From assembly GCF_046237015.1 (NCBI RefSeq), contig NZ_JBJYIN010000021.1:14798-78797 (forward strand): 64,000 nucleotides of DNA, in the 5' to 3' direction. Shown in pieces: positions 9,266 to 18,500 of this stretch. The translations under genes were made by a program, and so were the position numbers. Position 1 is the first letter of the stretch. Each line of letters opens with the position of its first letter. Below the pieces are notes generated by a model. It was not told where the DNA came from. It did not search any database and saw only the letters and a program-made list of their open reading frames with translations. Origin of the DNA: JBJYIN01 sp046237015 (GTDB lineage: Bacteria > Pseudomonadota > Gammaproteobacteria > Enterobacterales > Enterobacteriaceae).

Positions 9266-9832
9266 ATGGCGACTTATTTTAGCAACGATTTTCGTTCCGG
9301 TCTTAAAATCATGTTCGAAGGCGAGCCGTATGCTATCGAATCCAGTGAATTTGTGAAACCGGGTAAAGGCCAGGCTTTTGCTCGTGTAAAAATGCGTCGT
9401 CTGTTGACGGGTACCCGCGTTGAGAAAACCTTCAAGTCTACCGACTCAGCGGAAGGTGCGGACGTAATGGATACCAACATGAACTACCTGTACAACGATG
9501 GTGAGTTCTTCCATTTCATGCATCCTGAAACCTTTGAGCAGCATCAGGTCGAAGCGAAAACGGTCGGTGACTCTGCAAAATGGTTGCAGGATAACGCCGA
9601 ATGTATCGTTACCCTGTGGGATGGTCGCCCGATCGCCGTTCAGCCACCGAATTTTATCGAAGCTGAAATTACCGATACCGATCCTGGTCTGAAAGGTGAT
9701 ACTGCCGGTACAGGCGGAAAACCAGCAACTCTGACAACTGGCGCGGTAGTAAAAGTGCCATTGTTTGTGCAGATTGGCGAAGTGATCAAGGTTGATACCC
9801 GCTCTGGTGAGTATGTCTCTCGCGTAAAATAA
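9266..9832 (+). CDS. efp: Elongation factor P
   Basis: Translation factor that binds the ribosome between the P and E sites and relieves stalling at polyproline stretches. The 188-aa protein has the three-domain length of the family. Its modification loop reads VKPGKGQAF, with K34 as the residue beta-lysylated by EpmA in E. coli. The C-terminus (RSGEYVSRVK) is typical. The ATG follows AGAGGG after a 5-base gap. epmB (divergent neighbour) and epmA (5 kb away) supply the modification; the hydroxylase EpmC is not in this window. Confidence 0.98.
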   Translation: MATYFSNDFRSGLKIMFEGEPYAIESSEFVKPGKGQAFARVKMRRLLTGTRVEKTFKSTDSAEGADVMDTNMNYLYNDGEFFHFMHPETFEQHQVEAKTVGDSAKWLQDNAECIVTLWDGRPIAVQPPNFIEAEITDTDPGLKGDTAGTGGKPATLTTGAVVKVPLFVQIGEVIKVDTRSGEYVSRVK

Positions 9833-9842
9833 TCGGTAAAGA

Positions 9843-9874
9843 AAAAGCTGCTAAATTTTTTGGCAGCTTTTTTG
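9843..9874 (+). terminator. efp terminator
   Basis: The stem AAAAGCTGC / GCAGCTTTT encloses an 11-base loop and runs into a T-tract, ten bases after the efp stop codon. Confidence 0.85.
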
Positions 9875-9995
9875 TTACGTACCATATCTGTCATCCCTCG
9901 CTTAAAAAAACGCAAAACAGACAAAATTGACTACGCTTAAAAGGCAGTGTCTTCCTGCCTTTCAGAACCCTATTCTTATGAAGAAGGAATCGCTT

Positions 9996-10127
9996 ATGTT
10001 GAAGAAAAGTCTGGTTGCTATTTTCTCCGTAGTTATTTTGTCCGCTGTCGTTGGGTGTAATACGGCACGCGGTATCGGGCAAGACGTTGAATCCGGTGGT
10101 AAGGCAATACAACGTAGCGCTCAATAG
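9996..10127 (+). CDS. ecnB: Entericidin B, small lipoprotein toxin
   Basis: A 43-residue lipoprotein of the entericidin family, linked in E. coli to stationary-phase cell lysis. It has a Lys-rich N-terminus, a hydrophobic signal segment, and a lipobox ending in VVGC, followed by NTARGIGQDVESGG, the family hallmark. The ATG at 9996 has AAGGA seven bases upstream; an ATG at 9978 would add charged residues and overlap that site. A hairpin (AAAGGCAG / CTGCCTTT, 9940-9962) lies in the upstream region. No ecnA-like antidote gene fits between efp and this gene. Function is by family analogy. Confidence 0.88.
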   Translation: MLKKSLVAIFSVVILSAVVGCNTARGIGQDVESGGKAIQRSAQ

Positions 10128-10217
10128 GCGGCCAAAAAGATTGTTTGTTGCCTGGTAAGGTGGCGTTTTTGGCTTCCCAGCGACATAATGCGGCGGTGTC
10201 TCAGTTGGAGAAAAATG

Positions 10218-10571
10218 ATGTCACCGCTTGTTATCACTGTATGTATGCTGACGCTCAGTAATGTGTTTATGACTTTTGCATGGTATGGGCATTTACGTTA
10301 CTTCAGTGGGCGGACTTGGTTAATTGCCGCGTTGGTGAGTTGGGGAATTGCATTATTTGAGTACCTATTACAAGTACCGGCAAATCGTATTGGATATCAG
10401 GTTGCCTCCGCCGGTCAGTTGAAGATATTGCAAGAAGTGATTAGCCTTTCCGTATTTATTCCTTTCTCTATTATTATTTTAAAAGAGCCATTTCGTACCG
10501 ATTATATTTGGGCAGGGCTATGTTTGTTGGGTGCCGTGTTCTTTATGTTTCGGGATAAGATTATGGGGTAG
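10218..10571 (+). CDS. DMT-like small membrane protein, DUF486 family
   Basis: A 117-residue inner-membrane protein with four hydrophobic helices, related to small multidrug-resistance/DMT proteins. The conserved core includes NVFMTFAWYGHL, VSWGIALFEYLLQVPANR and FRTDYIWAGLCLLGA, which I recognise as the DUF486 family of unknown transport role. Two adjacent ATGs lie at 10215 and 10218; the second is better spaced (seven bases) from GGAG. It occupies the position held by sugE/blc in E. coli, near the frd operon, but it is not SugE. It converges on frdD. Confidence 0.82.
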   Translation: MSPLVITVCMLTLSNVFMTFAWYGHLRYFSGRTWLIAALVSWGIALFEYLLQVPANRIGYQVASAGQLKILQEVISLSVFIPFSIIILKEPFRTDYIWAGLCLLGAVFFMFRDKIMG

Positions 10572-10648
10572 GGCGCAAACATTAATTTAATTAATAACTA
10601 TCATTAATATTCCTTATCTTAAGACGATATTGTTTTACGCTTTATATC

Positions 10649-10683
10649 CAAAATAAAACGGCCTGCCATAATTCGGCAGGCCG
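10649..10683 (-). terminator. Terminator of the frdABCD operon
   Basis: A 9-bp GC-rich stem (CGGCCTGCC / GGCAGGCCG, 10659-10683) is followed on the minus strand by TTTTATTTT. It lies just after frdD. The same hairpin could serve the convergent DUF486 gene less efficiently. Confidence 0.85.
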
Positions 10684-10708
10684 TGAAGATAAACAACGCG
10701 TTTTCGCT

Positions 10709-11065
10709 TTATAGCGTAACAACACCGATGATCGTCACAATACTAAGAATTGCAGCCAAACCATAAAATACCCATTTCCCGGCAGGAACATGAATTTTCA
10801 GGTCGTGCATCGCATGGTGAAGACGGTGTAAGCCACACCAGATTGGCAGAATGATCATCAACAGCAGAAAGACTCGGCCAATAAAGCTCTGGCTGAATGC
10901 CGCGATACGTTCATAGGTTAACGCATCTGGAAACAGACCTAGTGGCAGAAGGATACCAACCAACAAGATAATGACGGGCGCGAAAAACGCACTCCACATA
11001 CCACCAGCGCCGAACAGACCCCAGAACGGGGGCTCATCGGAACGTTTTGGCGTTTGATTAATCAC
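10709..11065 (-). CDS. frdD: Fumarate reductase membrane anchor subunit D
   Basis: Hydrophobic anchor that, with FrdC, holds the FrdAB catalytic dimer on the inner membrane and forms the menaquinol site. It is 118 aa with three transmembrane helices, including PPFWGLFGAGGMWSAFFAP and LHRLHHAMHDLKIH, whose histidines are conserved. Length is within one residue of E. coli FrdD. It is the last gene of the operon, 13 bases after frdC, and a strong terminator follows. Confidence 0.96.
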   Translation of the reverse strand: MINQTPKRSDEPPFWGLFGAGGMWSAFFAPVIILLVGILLPLGLFPDALTYERIAAFSQSFIGRVFLLLMIILPIWCGLHRLHHAMHDLKIHVPAGKWVFYGLAAILSIVTIIGVVTL

Positions 11066-11078
11066 GTTATTCTCCCGA

Positions 11079-11474
11079 TCAGAATAGTAAGGCGATAGCC
11101 AGTACCGCTACCGTAGCCACAATGGTGACAGCCCAGAGCCCTTTGATAATGGGCTCTGGCCCCATTTTCTCGTCTTTTATGATGACGATGGATGCTTTCG
11201 GTGCCAGTTCAAACCAGGTTTTGGTATGTAGCACAGCAGCCAGCAATGCAATGATATTAATCAGCAGTACCAGTGGGTTTTGCAGAAACCCGACAAAGTT
11301 AGCCCAACCTTCCGGGCCATTTTTGAGTGAAAATACGCCGCACATCAATACAATACTGAACCAGACGGCAGGTAAGGCCGTCCCTTCACGCAACATATAA
11401 AAGCGATAAAAGCCCAGCTTTTTCCACCAGGTCGGCGACATGTCACGGACATACGCTTTACGTTTAGTTGTCAT
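11079..11474 (-). CDS. frdC: Fumarate reductase membrane anchor subunit C
   Basis: Partner of FrdD in anchoring fumarate reductase and passing electrons from menaquinol to FrdB. The 131-aa protein equals E. coli FrdC in length. It carries three helices, the N-terminal RKAYVRDMSPTWWKKL and the quinone-site region FYRFYMLREGTALPAVWFS, with the conserved Glu of the family. It sits 13 bases after frdB and 13 before frdD. Confidence 0.97.
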   Translation of the reverse strand: MTTKRKAYVRDMSPTWWKKLGFYRFYMLREGTALPAVWFSIVLMCGVFSLKNGPEGWANFVGFLQNPLVLLINIIALLAAVLHTKTWFELAPKASIVIIKDEKMGPEPIIKGLWAVTIVATVAVLAIALLF

Positions 11475-11487
11475 TATTGCCCCTCCC

Positions 11488-12222
11488 TTATTGTGGTTTT
11501 AGCATGGCAATCATGAAGTCTTTCGCACTCTCAACCTTGCCTTGCTGGATTGCTGCGGCTGGGTCAACATGCTTCGGACAAACCTCTGAGCAGTAACCGA
11601 CAAAGGTACAACTCCAGACCCCGTTATTACCGTTCAACTGCGCCATACGCTCTTTCTTTCCATGATCGCGGTTGTCCAGGTTATAACGATGCGCCAATGT
11701 GATCGCGGCTGGGCCGATGAACTCAGGGTTCAAGCCAAACTGCGGACAGGCGGCGTAGCAAAGGCCACAGTTAATACAACCAGAGAACTGGTGGTATTTG
11801 GCCATTTGCGCGGGCGTTTGTTTGTTCGTACCATCTGCTGGCTTACGATCGTTACCGATGATGTAAGGTTTGATGGCTTCCAGACTTTCAATAAAATGCG
11901 TCATATCGACCACAAGGTCGCGTTCGATGGGGAAATTACCCAACGCTTCAACTTTCATTCCGTCCTGATAGTCACGCAGGAAAGTCTTACAGGCCAGCTT
12001 GGGAACGTTGTTCACCATCATGCCGCATGAACCACAGATTGCCATACGGCAGGACCAGCGGTAAGAAAGGTCGGCTGCCAGGTTATCTTTGATATAGCCC
12101 AGCGCATCCAGCAGGGAAGTCTGCTTGTTGAACGGGACGTCAAACGTCTCAAAATGCGGCGCGCTGTCCTGTTCAGGATTATAGCGCATGACTTCCATTT
12201 TCAGGGTTTGCATCTCAGCCAT
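11488..12222 (-). CDS. frdB: Fumarate reductase iron-sulfur subunit
   Basis: Carries electrons through three Fe-S clusters from the quinol site to FrdA during anaerobic fumarate respiration. 2Fe-2S ligands are in CRMAICGSCG plus a later Cys (C58, C63, C66, C78). 4Fe-4S ligands are in CINCGLCYAACP (C149-C159), and the 3Fe-4S region is CTFVGYCSEVCPKHVDP. I start the gene at MAEMQTL, which gives 244 aa as in E. coli. That ATG overlaps the frdA stop by eight bases (ATGGCTGA), implying translational coupling. A longer upstream frame only runs back into frdA. Confidence 0.97.
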   Translation of the reverse strand: MAEMQTLKMEVMRYNPEQDSAPHFETFDVPFNKQTSLLDALGYIKDNLAADLSYRWSCRMAICGSCGMMVNNVPKLACKTFLRDYQDGMKVEALGNFPIERDLVVDMTHFIESLEAIKPYIIGNDRKPADGTNKQTPAQMAKYHQFSGCINCGLCYAACPQFGLNPEFIGPAAITLAHRYNLDNRDHGKKERMAQLNGNNGVWSCTFVGYCSEVCPKHVDPAAAIQQGKVESAKDFMIAMLKPQ

Positions 12223-14011
12223 TCGCCTGCTCCTTCTTACTGGTATCCTGAGCATCGCCTTCAGCACCGTAAACACGTTTGGCCGGCGGCAGCTTGGTGA
12301 TTTTCACATCGGTGTAATCCAGACGTGGCGCACCTTCAGGATTATAGAAAGCCAGCGTGTGTTTCAGGAAGTTAACGTCATCACGCTCGGTGCAACCTTC
12401 GTCCAAACGTTGGTGAGCACCACGGGATTCCTTACGGTTGATGGCTGAGTGCGCCATACATTCAGCGACATCCAGACTGTGCCCCAACTCGATGGTGTAA
12501 AGCAGGTCAGTATTAAATACGCTGGAATGGTCGGTAATTTTCACCCGTTTGAAGCGTTCTTTCAGTTCGGCCAGTTTATCAACGGTTTTTTGCATCAAAT
12601 CCGTTGTTCTGTAAATACCGCAACCTTCTTCCATGGACAAACCCATTTCATCACGGATCTTCGCCCAGCTTTCTGTACCTTCCTGTTTCATCAGGTCGTT
12701 CAGACGCTGTTCGATATCGCGGGTTTGTGCATCCAGTGCGCTACCGTTGGCGGGAGCCGCAGATTGAGCGCGTTGTACCGCTTGTTCACCGGCGACGCGA
12801 CCAAATACCACCAACTCTGCGAGCGAATTGGAGCCGAGGCGGTTGGCACCGTGCAGGCCAACAGATGAACATTCACCGACTGCAAACAGACCTTTGATTC
12901 GGGTTTCACAGTTTTGATCGGTTTCAATGCCGCCCATGGTGTAATGCGCCGTGGGGCGAATAGGAATCGGTTCTTTTACCGGATCGACGCCGACATAAGC
13001 TTTCGCCAGTTCACAAATAAACGGCAGACGTTCTTTAAGCTTTTTCTCACCCAGATGGCGCAGGTCAAGATAAACGACATCACCTAGCGGTGTGGAGATC
13101 GTGCGTCCGGCGCGCCATTCATGCCAGAAGGCCTGGGATACTTTGTCGCGAGGACCCAATTCCATATATTTGTTTTTCGGCTGGCCCAGTGGGGTTTCCG
13201 GACCCATACCGTAGTCTTGCAAATAACGGTATCCGTCTTTATTGACCATGATACCGCCTTCACCACGGCAGCCTTCGGTCATCAGAATACCGGAACCGGG
13301 AAGGCCAGTCGGATGATACTGTACAAACTCCATATCGCGCAGCGGAACGCCATGGCGGAATGCCATACCCATACCGTCACCGGTGACGATGCCGCCATTG
13401 GTGTTATAACGATATACGCGTCCTGCACCACCGGTGGCAAGAACGACAGCGTTAGCACGAATCTGGATGAGTGAGCCTTCCATCATATTGATGGCGACGA
13501 TGCCTCGAGCGTTGCCGTCGTCAACCAGTACATCTAGGACAAAATGCTCATCAAAACGTTGGATTTGGGGATATTTGAGGGACGTTTGGAACAGCGTATG
13601 CAGCATGTGGAAGCCGGTTTTATCGGCAGCAAACCAGGTTCGTTCTATTTTCATTCCGCCAAAACGGCGAACGTTGACAGAACCATCTGGCTTACGACTC
13701 CATGGGCAGCCCCATTGTTCCAGTTGGATCATTTCTTCAGGGCAGTGTTTGACGAAGTGTTCAACAACGTCTTGTTCACATAACCAATCGCCACCGGAAA
13801 CGGTGTCGTTGAAATGATAATCAAAGCTATCGTGGTCCTGAGTGACCGCTGCTGATCCGCCTTCTGCCGCCACGGTATGGCTACGCATTGGGTAGACTTT
13901 TGAGATCAGCGCAATTTTCAGTTGGGGATTTGCTTCGGCGGCAGCAATTGCCGCACGTAAACCAGCTCCCCCGGCCCCGATAATGGCCAAATCGGCATTA
14001 AAGGTTTGCAC
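12215..14011 (-). CDS. frdA: Fumarate reductase flavoprotein subunit
   Basis: Catalytic subunit reducing fumarate to succinate at the inner face of the membrane. The N-terminal Rossmann motif is IIGAGGAGLRAA. The covalent FAD histidine is in RSHTVAAEGGSAA (H45, corresponding to H44 in E. coli numbering), and the active-site stretch HYTMGGIETD is present. At 598 aa it is near the E. coli 602. The start is GTG, as in E. coli frdA, with GGAGG six bases upstream. It heads the frdABCD operon, read away from epmA. Confidence 0.98.
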   Translation of the reverse strand: MQTFNADLAIIGAGGAGLRAAIAAAEANPQLKIALISKVYPMRSHTVAAEGGSAAVTQDHDSFDYHFNDTVSGGDWLCEQDVVEHFVKHCPEEMIQLEQWGCPWSRKPDGSVNVRRFGGMKIERTWFAADKTGFHMLHTLFQTSLKYPQIQRFDEHFVLDVLVDDGNARGIVAINMMEGSLIQIRANAVVLATGGAGRVYRYNTNGGIVTGDGMGMAFRHGVPLRDMEFVQYHPTGLPGSGILMTEGCRGEGGIMVNKDGYRYLQDYGMGPETPLGQPKNKYMELGPRDKVSQAFWHEWRAGRTISTPLGDVVYLDLRHLGEKKLKERLPFICELAKAYVGVDPVKEPIPIRPTAHYTMGGIETDQNCETRIKGLFAVGECSSVGLHGANRLGSNSLAELVVFGRVAGEQAVQRAQSAAPANGSALDAQTRDIEQRLNDLMKQEGTESWAKIRDEMGLSMEEGCGIYRTTDLMQKTVDKLAELKERFKRVKITDHSSVFNTDLLYTIELGHSLDVAECMAHSAINRKESRGAHQRLDEGCTERDDVNFLKHTLAFYNPEGAPRLDYTDVKITKLPPAKRVYGAEGDAQDTSKKEQANG

Positions 14012-14545
14012 TGCATTCCTCCAGTTACTTAAGTTAATTAAGTTAAAATAAAAAAATAATATCTATTCGTTTCTTTCTTTATATATCTGTATATATCCGC
14101 GAAACGCTTTATGCCTGTAACCGTATAAAAATGGATGCGCGAACATATTAAGAATAGACATAACGCTATTTTTTGTATGGGAATGAGTATAACGAATAAT
14201 GAGTAGATGAAATTTGATGTGATCCAGCATTTTGCTGTTTTTTCAGAGCGTCTTGTAATAAGAAGTAAAAACGTGATCGAACTGCTTATTTTTATAAAAA
14301 CGTCGCGTTTATTTCTTTAATAATGCTTTCAAAAGCCACATAGGAAAATGTTTCACTGCATATACATCGTTTTACCTATCCATGGTAAAGGTATGGTTTT
14401 TCTTTTCACTAACGCGAAATACTCCAGAATGATTATGTGACTATGGCAGCACGGGCTTCCATTTGGGGCCCATATCGTAAATTTTTTGTTTGCTTGAAGA
14501 GATGCGGGTAGACTGCTCCACCTGTTTGACTTTGGAGTAAGAACC
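14012..14545. other. AT-rich divergent intergenic region between frdA and epmA
   Basis: About 530 bases with no credible gene. It must hold the promoters of frdABCD (minus) and epmA (plus). I looked for FNR sites (TTGAT-N4-ATCAA) because frd operons are usually FNR-activated. The best match is a TTGAT half-site at 14214-14218 with a poor second half. A small hairpin (TTTACC / GGTAAA) lies at 14371-14389. Nothing else stands out. Confidence 0.6.
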
Positions 14546-15523
14546 ATGAGCGAGACGGCAAGCTGGCAACCTACTGCTTCTGTCGCTAATTTGTTGAAGC
14601 GAGCGTCGATAGTCGCAGCTATCCGGCGTTTCTTCACCGATCGTGGGGTACTGGAGGTTGAAACGCCAGCGATGAGTCAGGCGACGGTAACGGATGTCTT
14701 TTTATGTCCGTTCCAGACCCGCTTCGTTGGACCAGGTGCTGCTGATGGGATGACGCTGTATTTGATGACCAGCCCTGAATACCACATGAAACGCTTGCTG
14801 GCAGCAGGCAGCGGTCCGATTTTTCAATTGTGTCGCAGTTTTCGTAATGAGGAATCCGGTCGGCATCATAATCCGGAATTCACGATGTTAGAGTGGTATC
14901 GACCCCATTACGATATGTATCGATTGATGAATGAGGTCGATGATCTTCTGCAACAGGTGTTGGATTGCGAAAGTGCGGAAATGCTTTCGTATCAACAGGC
15001 TTTTTTGCGCCATTTGGATATAGATCCCCTGTCCGCCGATAAAGCTCAGTTGCGTGAGGCGGCAGAAAAGCTGGAATTGGGTGATATTGCCAGCCGCGAG
15101 GACGATCGCGATGCACTGGTACAGATGTTATTCACTTTTGGCGTTGAACCGAACATCGGCCATGACAAGCCCGCGTTTGTTTATCATTTCCCTGCAACAC
15201 AAGCATCTTTGGCTGAAATCAGTACGGAGGATCATCGTGTCGCGGAGCGCTTTGAAGTCTATTTCAAAGGGATGGAACTGGCGAATGGCTTCCGTGAATT
15301 GACTGATGCTGATGAACAGCGCCAGCGTTTCGAGCAGGATAACCGTAAACGTGCGGCACGCGGTTTAACCCAACAGCCGATTGATGAAAATTTGTTAGCC
15401 GCATTGAAGCAGGGTATTCCTGAATGCGCAGGCGTAGCATTGGGCGTTGATCGTCTGGTGATGCTGGCATTGAATGCAGAAAGGCTAAGTGATGTGATCG
15501 CGTTTTCTGTCGAACGTGCTTGA
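14546..15523 (+). CDS. epmA: EF-P beta-lysylation protein (EF-P--(R)-beta-lysine ligase)
   Basis: A truncated class II lysyl-tRNA synthetase paralogue that activates (R)-beta-lysine and attaches it to K34 of EF-P instead of to tRNA. It lacks the anticodon-binding domain. Class II motif 2 is seen as FRNEESGRHHNPEF with TMLEWY (residues 99-118), and motif 3 as GVALGVDRLVML (about 296-307). The 325-aa length is standard. The ATG has TTTGGAG upstream. Position beside frdA is conserved with E. coli poxA/genX. With epmB and efp in the same window the pathway is nearly complete. Confidence 0.97.
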   Translation: MSETASWQPTASVANLLKRASIVAAIRRFFTDRGVLEVETPAMSQATVTDVFLCPFQTRFVGPGAADGMTLYLMTSPEYHMKRLLAAGSGPIFQLCRSFRNEESGRHHNPEFTMLEWYRPHYDMYRLMNEVDDLLQQVLDCESAEMLSYQQAFLRHLDIDPLSADKAQLREAAEKLELGDIASREDDRDALVQMLFTFGVEPNIGHDKPAFVYHFPATQASLAEISTEDHRVAERFEVYFKGMELANGFRELTDADEQRQRFEQDNRKRAARGLTQQPIDENLLAALKQGIPECAGVALGVDRLVMLALNAERLSDVIAFSVERA

Positions 15524-15575
15524 ATTTGCTATGACAATGCAGCGGGGCAATGATGGCCCCGCCTTATCTCTGTTT

Positions 15576-18500
15576 TTACAAGCTTCCAGCGGTCCTGTTT
15601 CTAGGCGTCAATGTATTTCCCTTACGCGATAGATGATCCATTCGTACCTGTAGTGGGGGGAATGGCAGTTCCATATTGTGTTTACGATAATTTTCCAAAA
15701 TCAACTGGTGTAACTCATGCCGCAGTGGCATACGGTGGCCCATTTCCGCTGCAAAAATACGCAGTTCAAAAATCTGAATTCCCTGTTGTAAATCAACCAG
15801 AAAAGCTTCTGGCGGTGGGTTTTCCAAGATGAGTGAACATCGACTCACGGCATCCATGAGTAAATCAGTCACTTCTTTGCTATTGGCATCAGCAGGGGCT
15901 GGGATTGTCAGGACAACACGCGTGACGGAGTCTGATAGAGACCAGTTAATGAATTGCTCAGTAATAAAGGCTTTGTTGGGCACAATAATTTCTTTGCGAT
16001 CCCAATCAGAAATGGTAGTCGCACGCGTGTTAATGCGCATCACGCTTCCTGTGAGATCGCGAATTGTGACGGTATCGCCGATACGTATGGGTTTTTCGAA
16101 CAGAATAATCAGGCCGGAAATGAAGTTAGCGAAAATTTCCTGCAAACCAAACCCTAATCCCACACCCAATGCGGCAACGAGCCATTGTAATTTCGACCAC
16201 TCAATCCCGATAAGTGAAAAGCCCATCAGGCAGCCTACCAACATCAGAATATATTTGCTGATGGTGGTGATGGCGTAGCCACTGCCTGGTGACAAATCAA
16301 GATGTTGTAAAAGGGCGAGTTCAAGTAGCGCGGGGAGATTTCGTACCACTTGAGCCGTAATGATAAAGATCAGGATGGCGATGAGAACGGAGCCCAGCGT
16401 AATCGATTGAACGCTCTCTACCCCTTTAACCGTGCTGCTGACATCCCACAGGCTGATATTTTCCAGGAATGCAAAAGCAGAATGAATTTCTGACCACAGT
16501 ACGATGACCGAAATTAGCGCGATGAGAGTCAGAATAGAACGGACAAGCTGTAGTGATTTCGCGCTAATTGCATCTAAATCAACCACTGGCTCTTCGATCG
16601 CGTCAGAGCTGCTTTCATGCGTTGAACCTGACTGAAGTTCCTCTTCTCCCCTGGCACGATGTGCCAGAATTTCTGAACGACGCTGTTTGGCGCGATCGAA
16701 AGCAATCCGCCGTCGTTGGATCAGCATCCAGCGGCGAATGATGTAATAAATGACTAACAGAAAGAACCAAATGGATACCGACGTTTCCAGACGCGCAAGC
16801 AACGCCTGTGCTGTTGCGAGATAACCAATGCAGGACGCCAGCGCGGCAACCAGAGGAACGCATATCAACAGATTCCACATTGCTCGGTTAACCGAATTCT
16901 CTCCAGACCCTTCTTTATCCAGATAAAGCGGAATACCCGCTCGTTTGAAACTGGTTGTCACCAGACTCAGTGCCATACAGAGCAGAATGAAGCACAAACG
17001 TCCTAGCGTGCTGGAAAATTCGCGATCGTTGAGTTTATCAAAGGTAATCAGCGCCATAATTAATGGCACGATAAAGGCAATGGAGAGACGGTAATAGCGC
17101 ATCGCTCTGGCGACCCGATCGGGTGACCAGCGAAAGTGGACGATGAACAACCCTTGAGGGTGCGCAAATGATGCACTAATCATGACCAGCCACATCAATG
17201 GAACCGTAGCTGTTACGCTGTCGCCAATAGCGACGGCTACTGGGTAAGGCCAGGCATTCTGTAAACCGGAGCCCAATGCAGCCCAGAGTACAGGTAAGGG
17301 AAGGGCCGCCAGAATAGACCAGAAAACGGTACGTAGCGTCAGTGTAAAATGATCGAGAGTCACTTTACCTACCCGGCTGCTGGCGCGTTCTAAAAAAGCG
17401 TGGTAATGACGACGGGAACTGATACTAAATCCCACCAGCAGCAACGCACCCAGTAGTGGAATCACCGTTTCTCTGCTGGTTATCATCATGATCATGGCGC
17501 TGCTCAGTTGGGTAAACGTATCCAAAGACAGCAGACGAGTCAGATCCTGTACCAGTTTCAGAGGATAAGAGAACGTCATTGGGTCAACATCAGCCACCCA
17601 GAAAAGGTAGCGATGGGCGGCTTCTTTCGTCTCCAGTAACGCGTCTTCCAACTGGTTATTGGCCACTTTGAGTTTGGTTAATTCCAGAATTTGCGTATCG
17701 CATCCGGAAATGAGCGAAGTGAGCAGGTCGCGTTGGGTGCGCAGTTGATCGGTGAGAATACGCTGTTGATCTGAACTCAGCGTTGTGCCGTCATCCTGCT
17801 TTAGCTGCTCAATATCATGTGGCTTGTTGATGAGGTCTTCAAAGTGCAAACGTTGGACGCGTAACTGTGCCATGTCGCTGTCCAACTGCTGTGGTTTGGG
17901 CATCTCCGGTAATCGTGCGACCTGCGCTCGTAAGGTTTCGCCCAAAACCGGCGAAACATCAAGCCATTGTGCCTGTTCGCGAATGGTGCTGAGCGCCTGC
18001 CTCACCTGAAGCGTATGGGCGGCAGCTTGTCGTTGCTGGGAGGCGATCAGATCCATTCGCTGAGCCTGCTGATTTAACGCGACCGACAGCTCACGGTTGA
18101 CCTTTAACTGGGAACTGATGACGGTGGGCAAATCGCCACTTTGTTCAGCCAGAAGTTCGGTACGTTCCAACGCCAGTTCCGCTTCTTTCTGTCTCTGGTT
18201 ATTGAGATTGCTGCGCAACCCTTGTAGCTGGGTGTCCAATCGGTCGTGCCGTTTTTTATACAGTTCTGCGCGTAGACGAGAGAGTTCCTGTCGATTGCTG
18301 GCTGAGAGCTGTGCGAGTTCCAATTCATCGACACGGCTTTTTCGTAAGGCAGATTCGGCCTGTAGTGATGCCAATTGCGCCTGAGCAAGCGGAGTGGTTG
18401 CTGTCCCGAGAGCCTGGATACGGCGTTCCATATCACTCAGTGAGCGGCTGGCTTCGGTTTGTTGTTGGGGCAGCTGACCAAGGGAGTCGCTGATTTCGCG

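Noticed and set aside
14214..14227. Possible FNR site upstream of frdA
   Set aside because: Only one half (TTGAT) matches; the second half matches two of five positions, so I do not annotate it.
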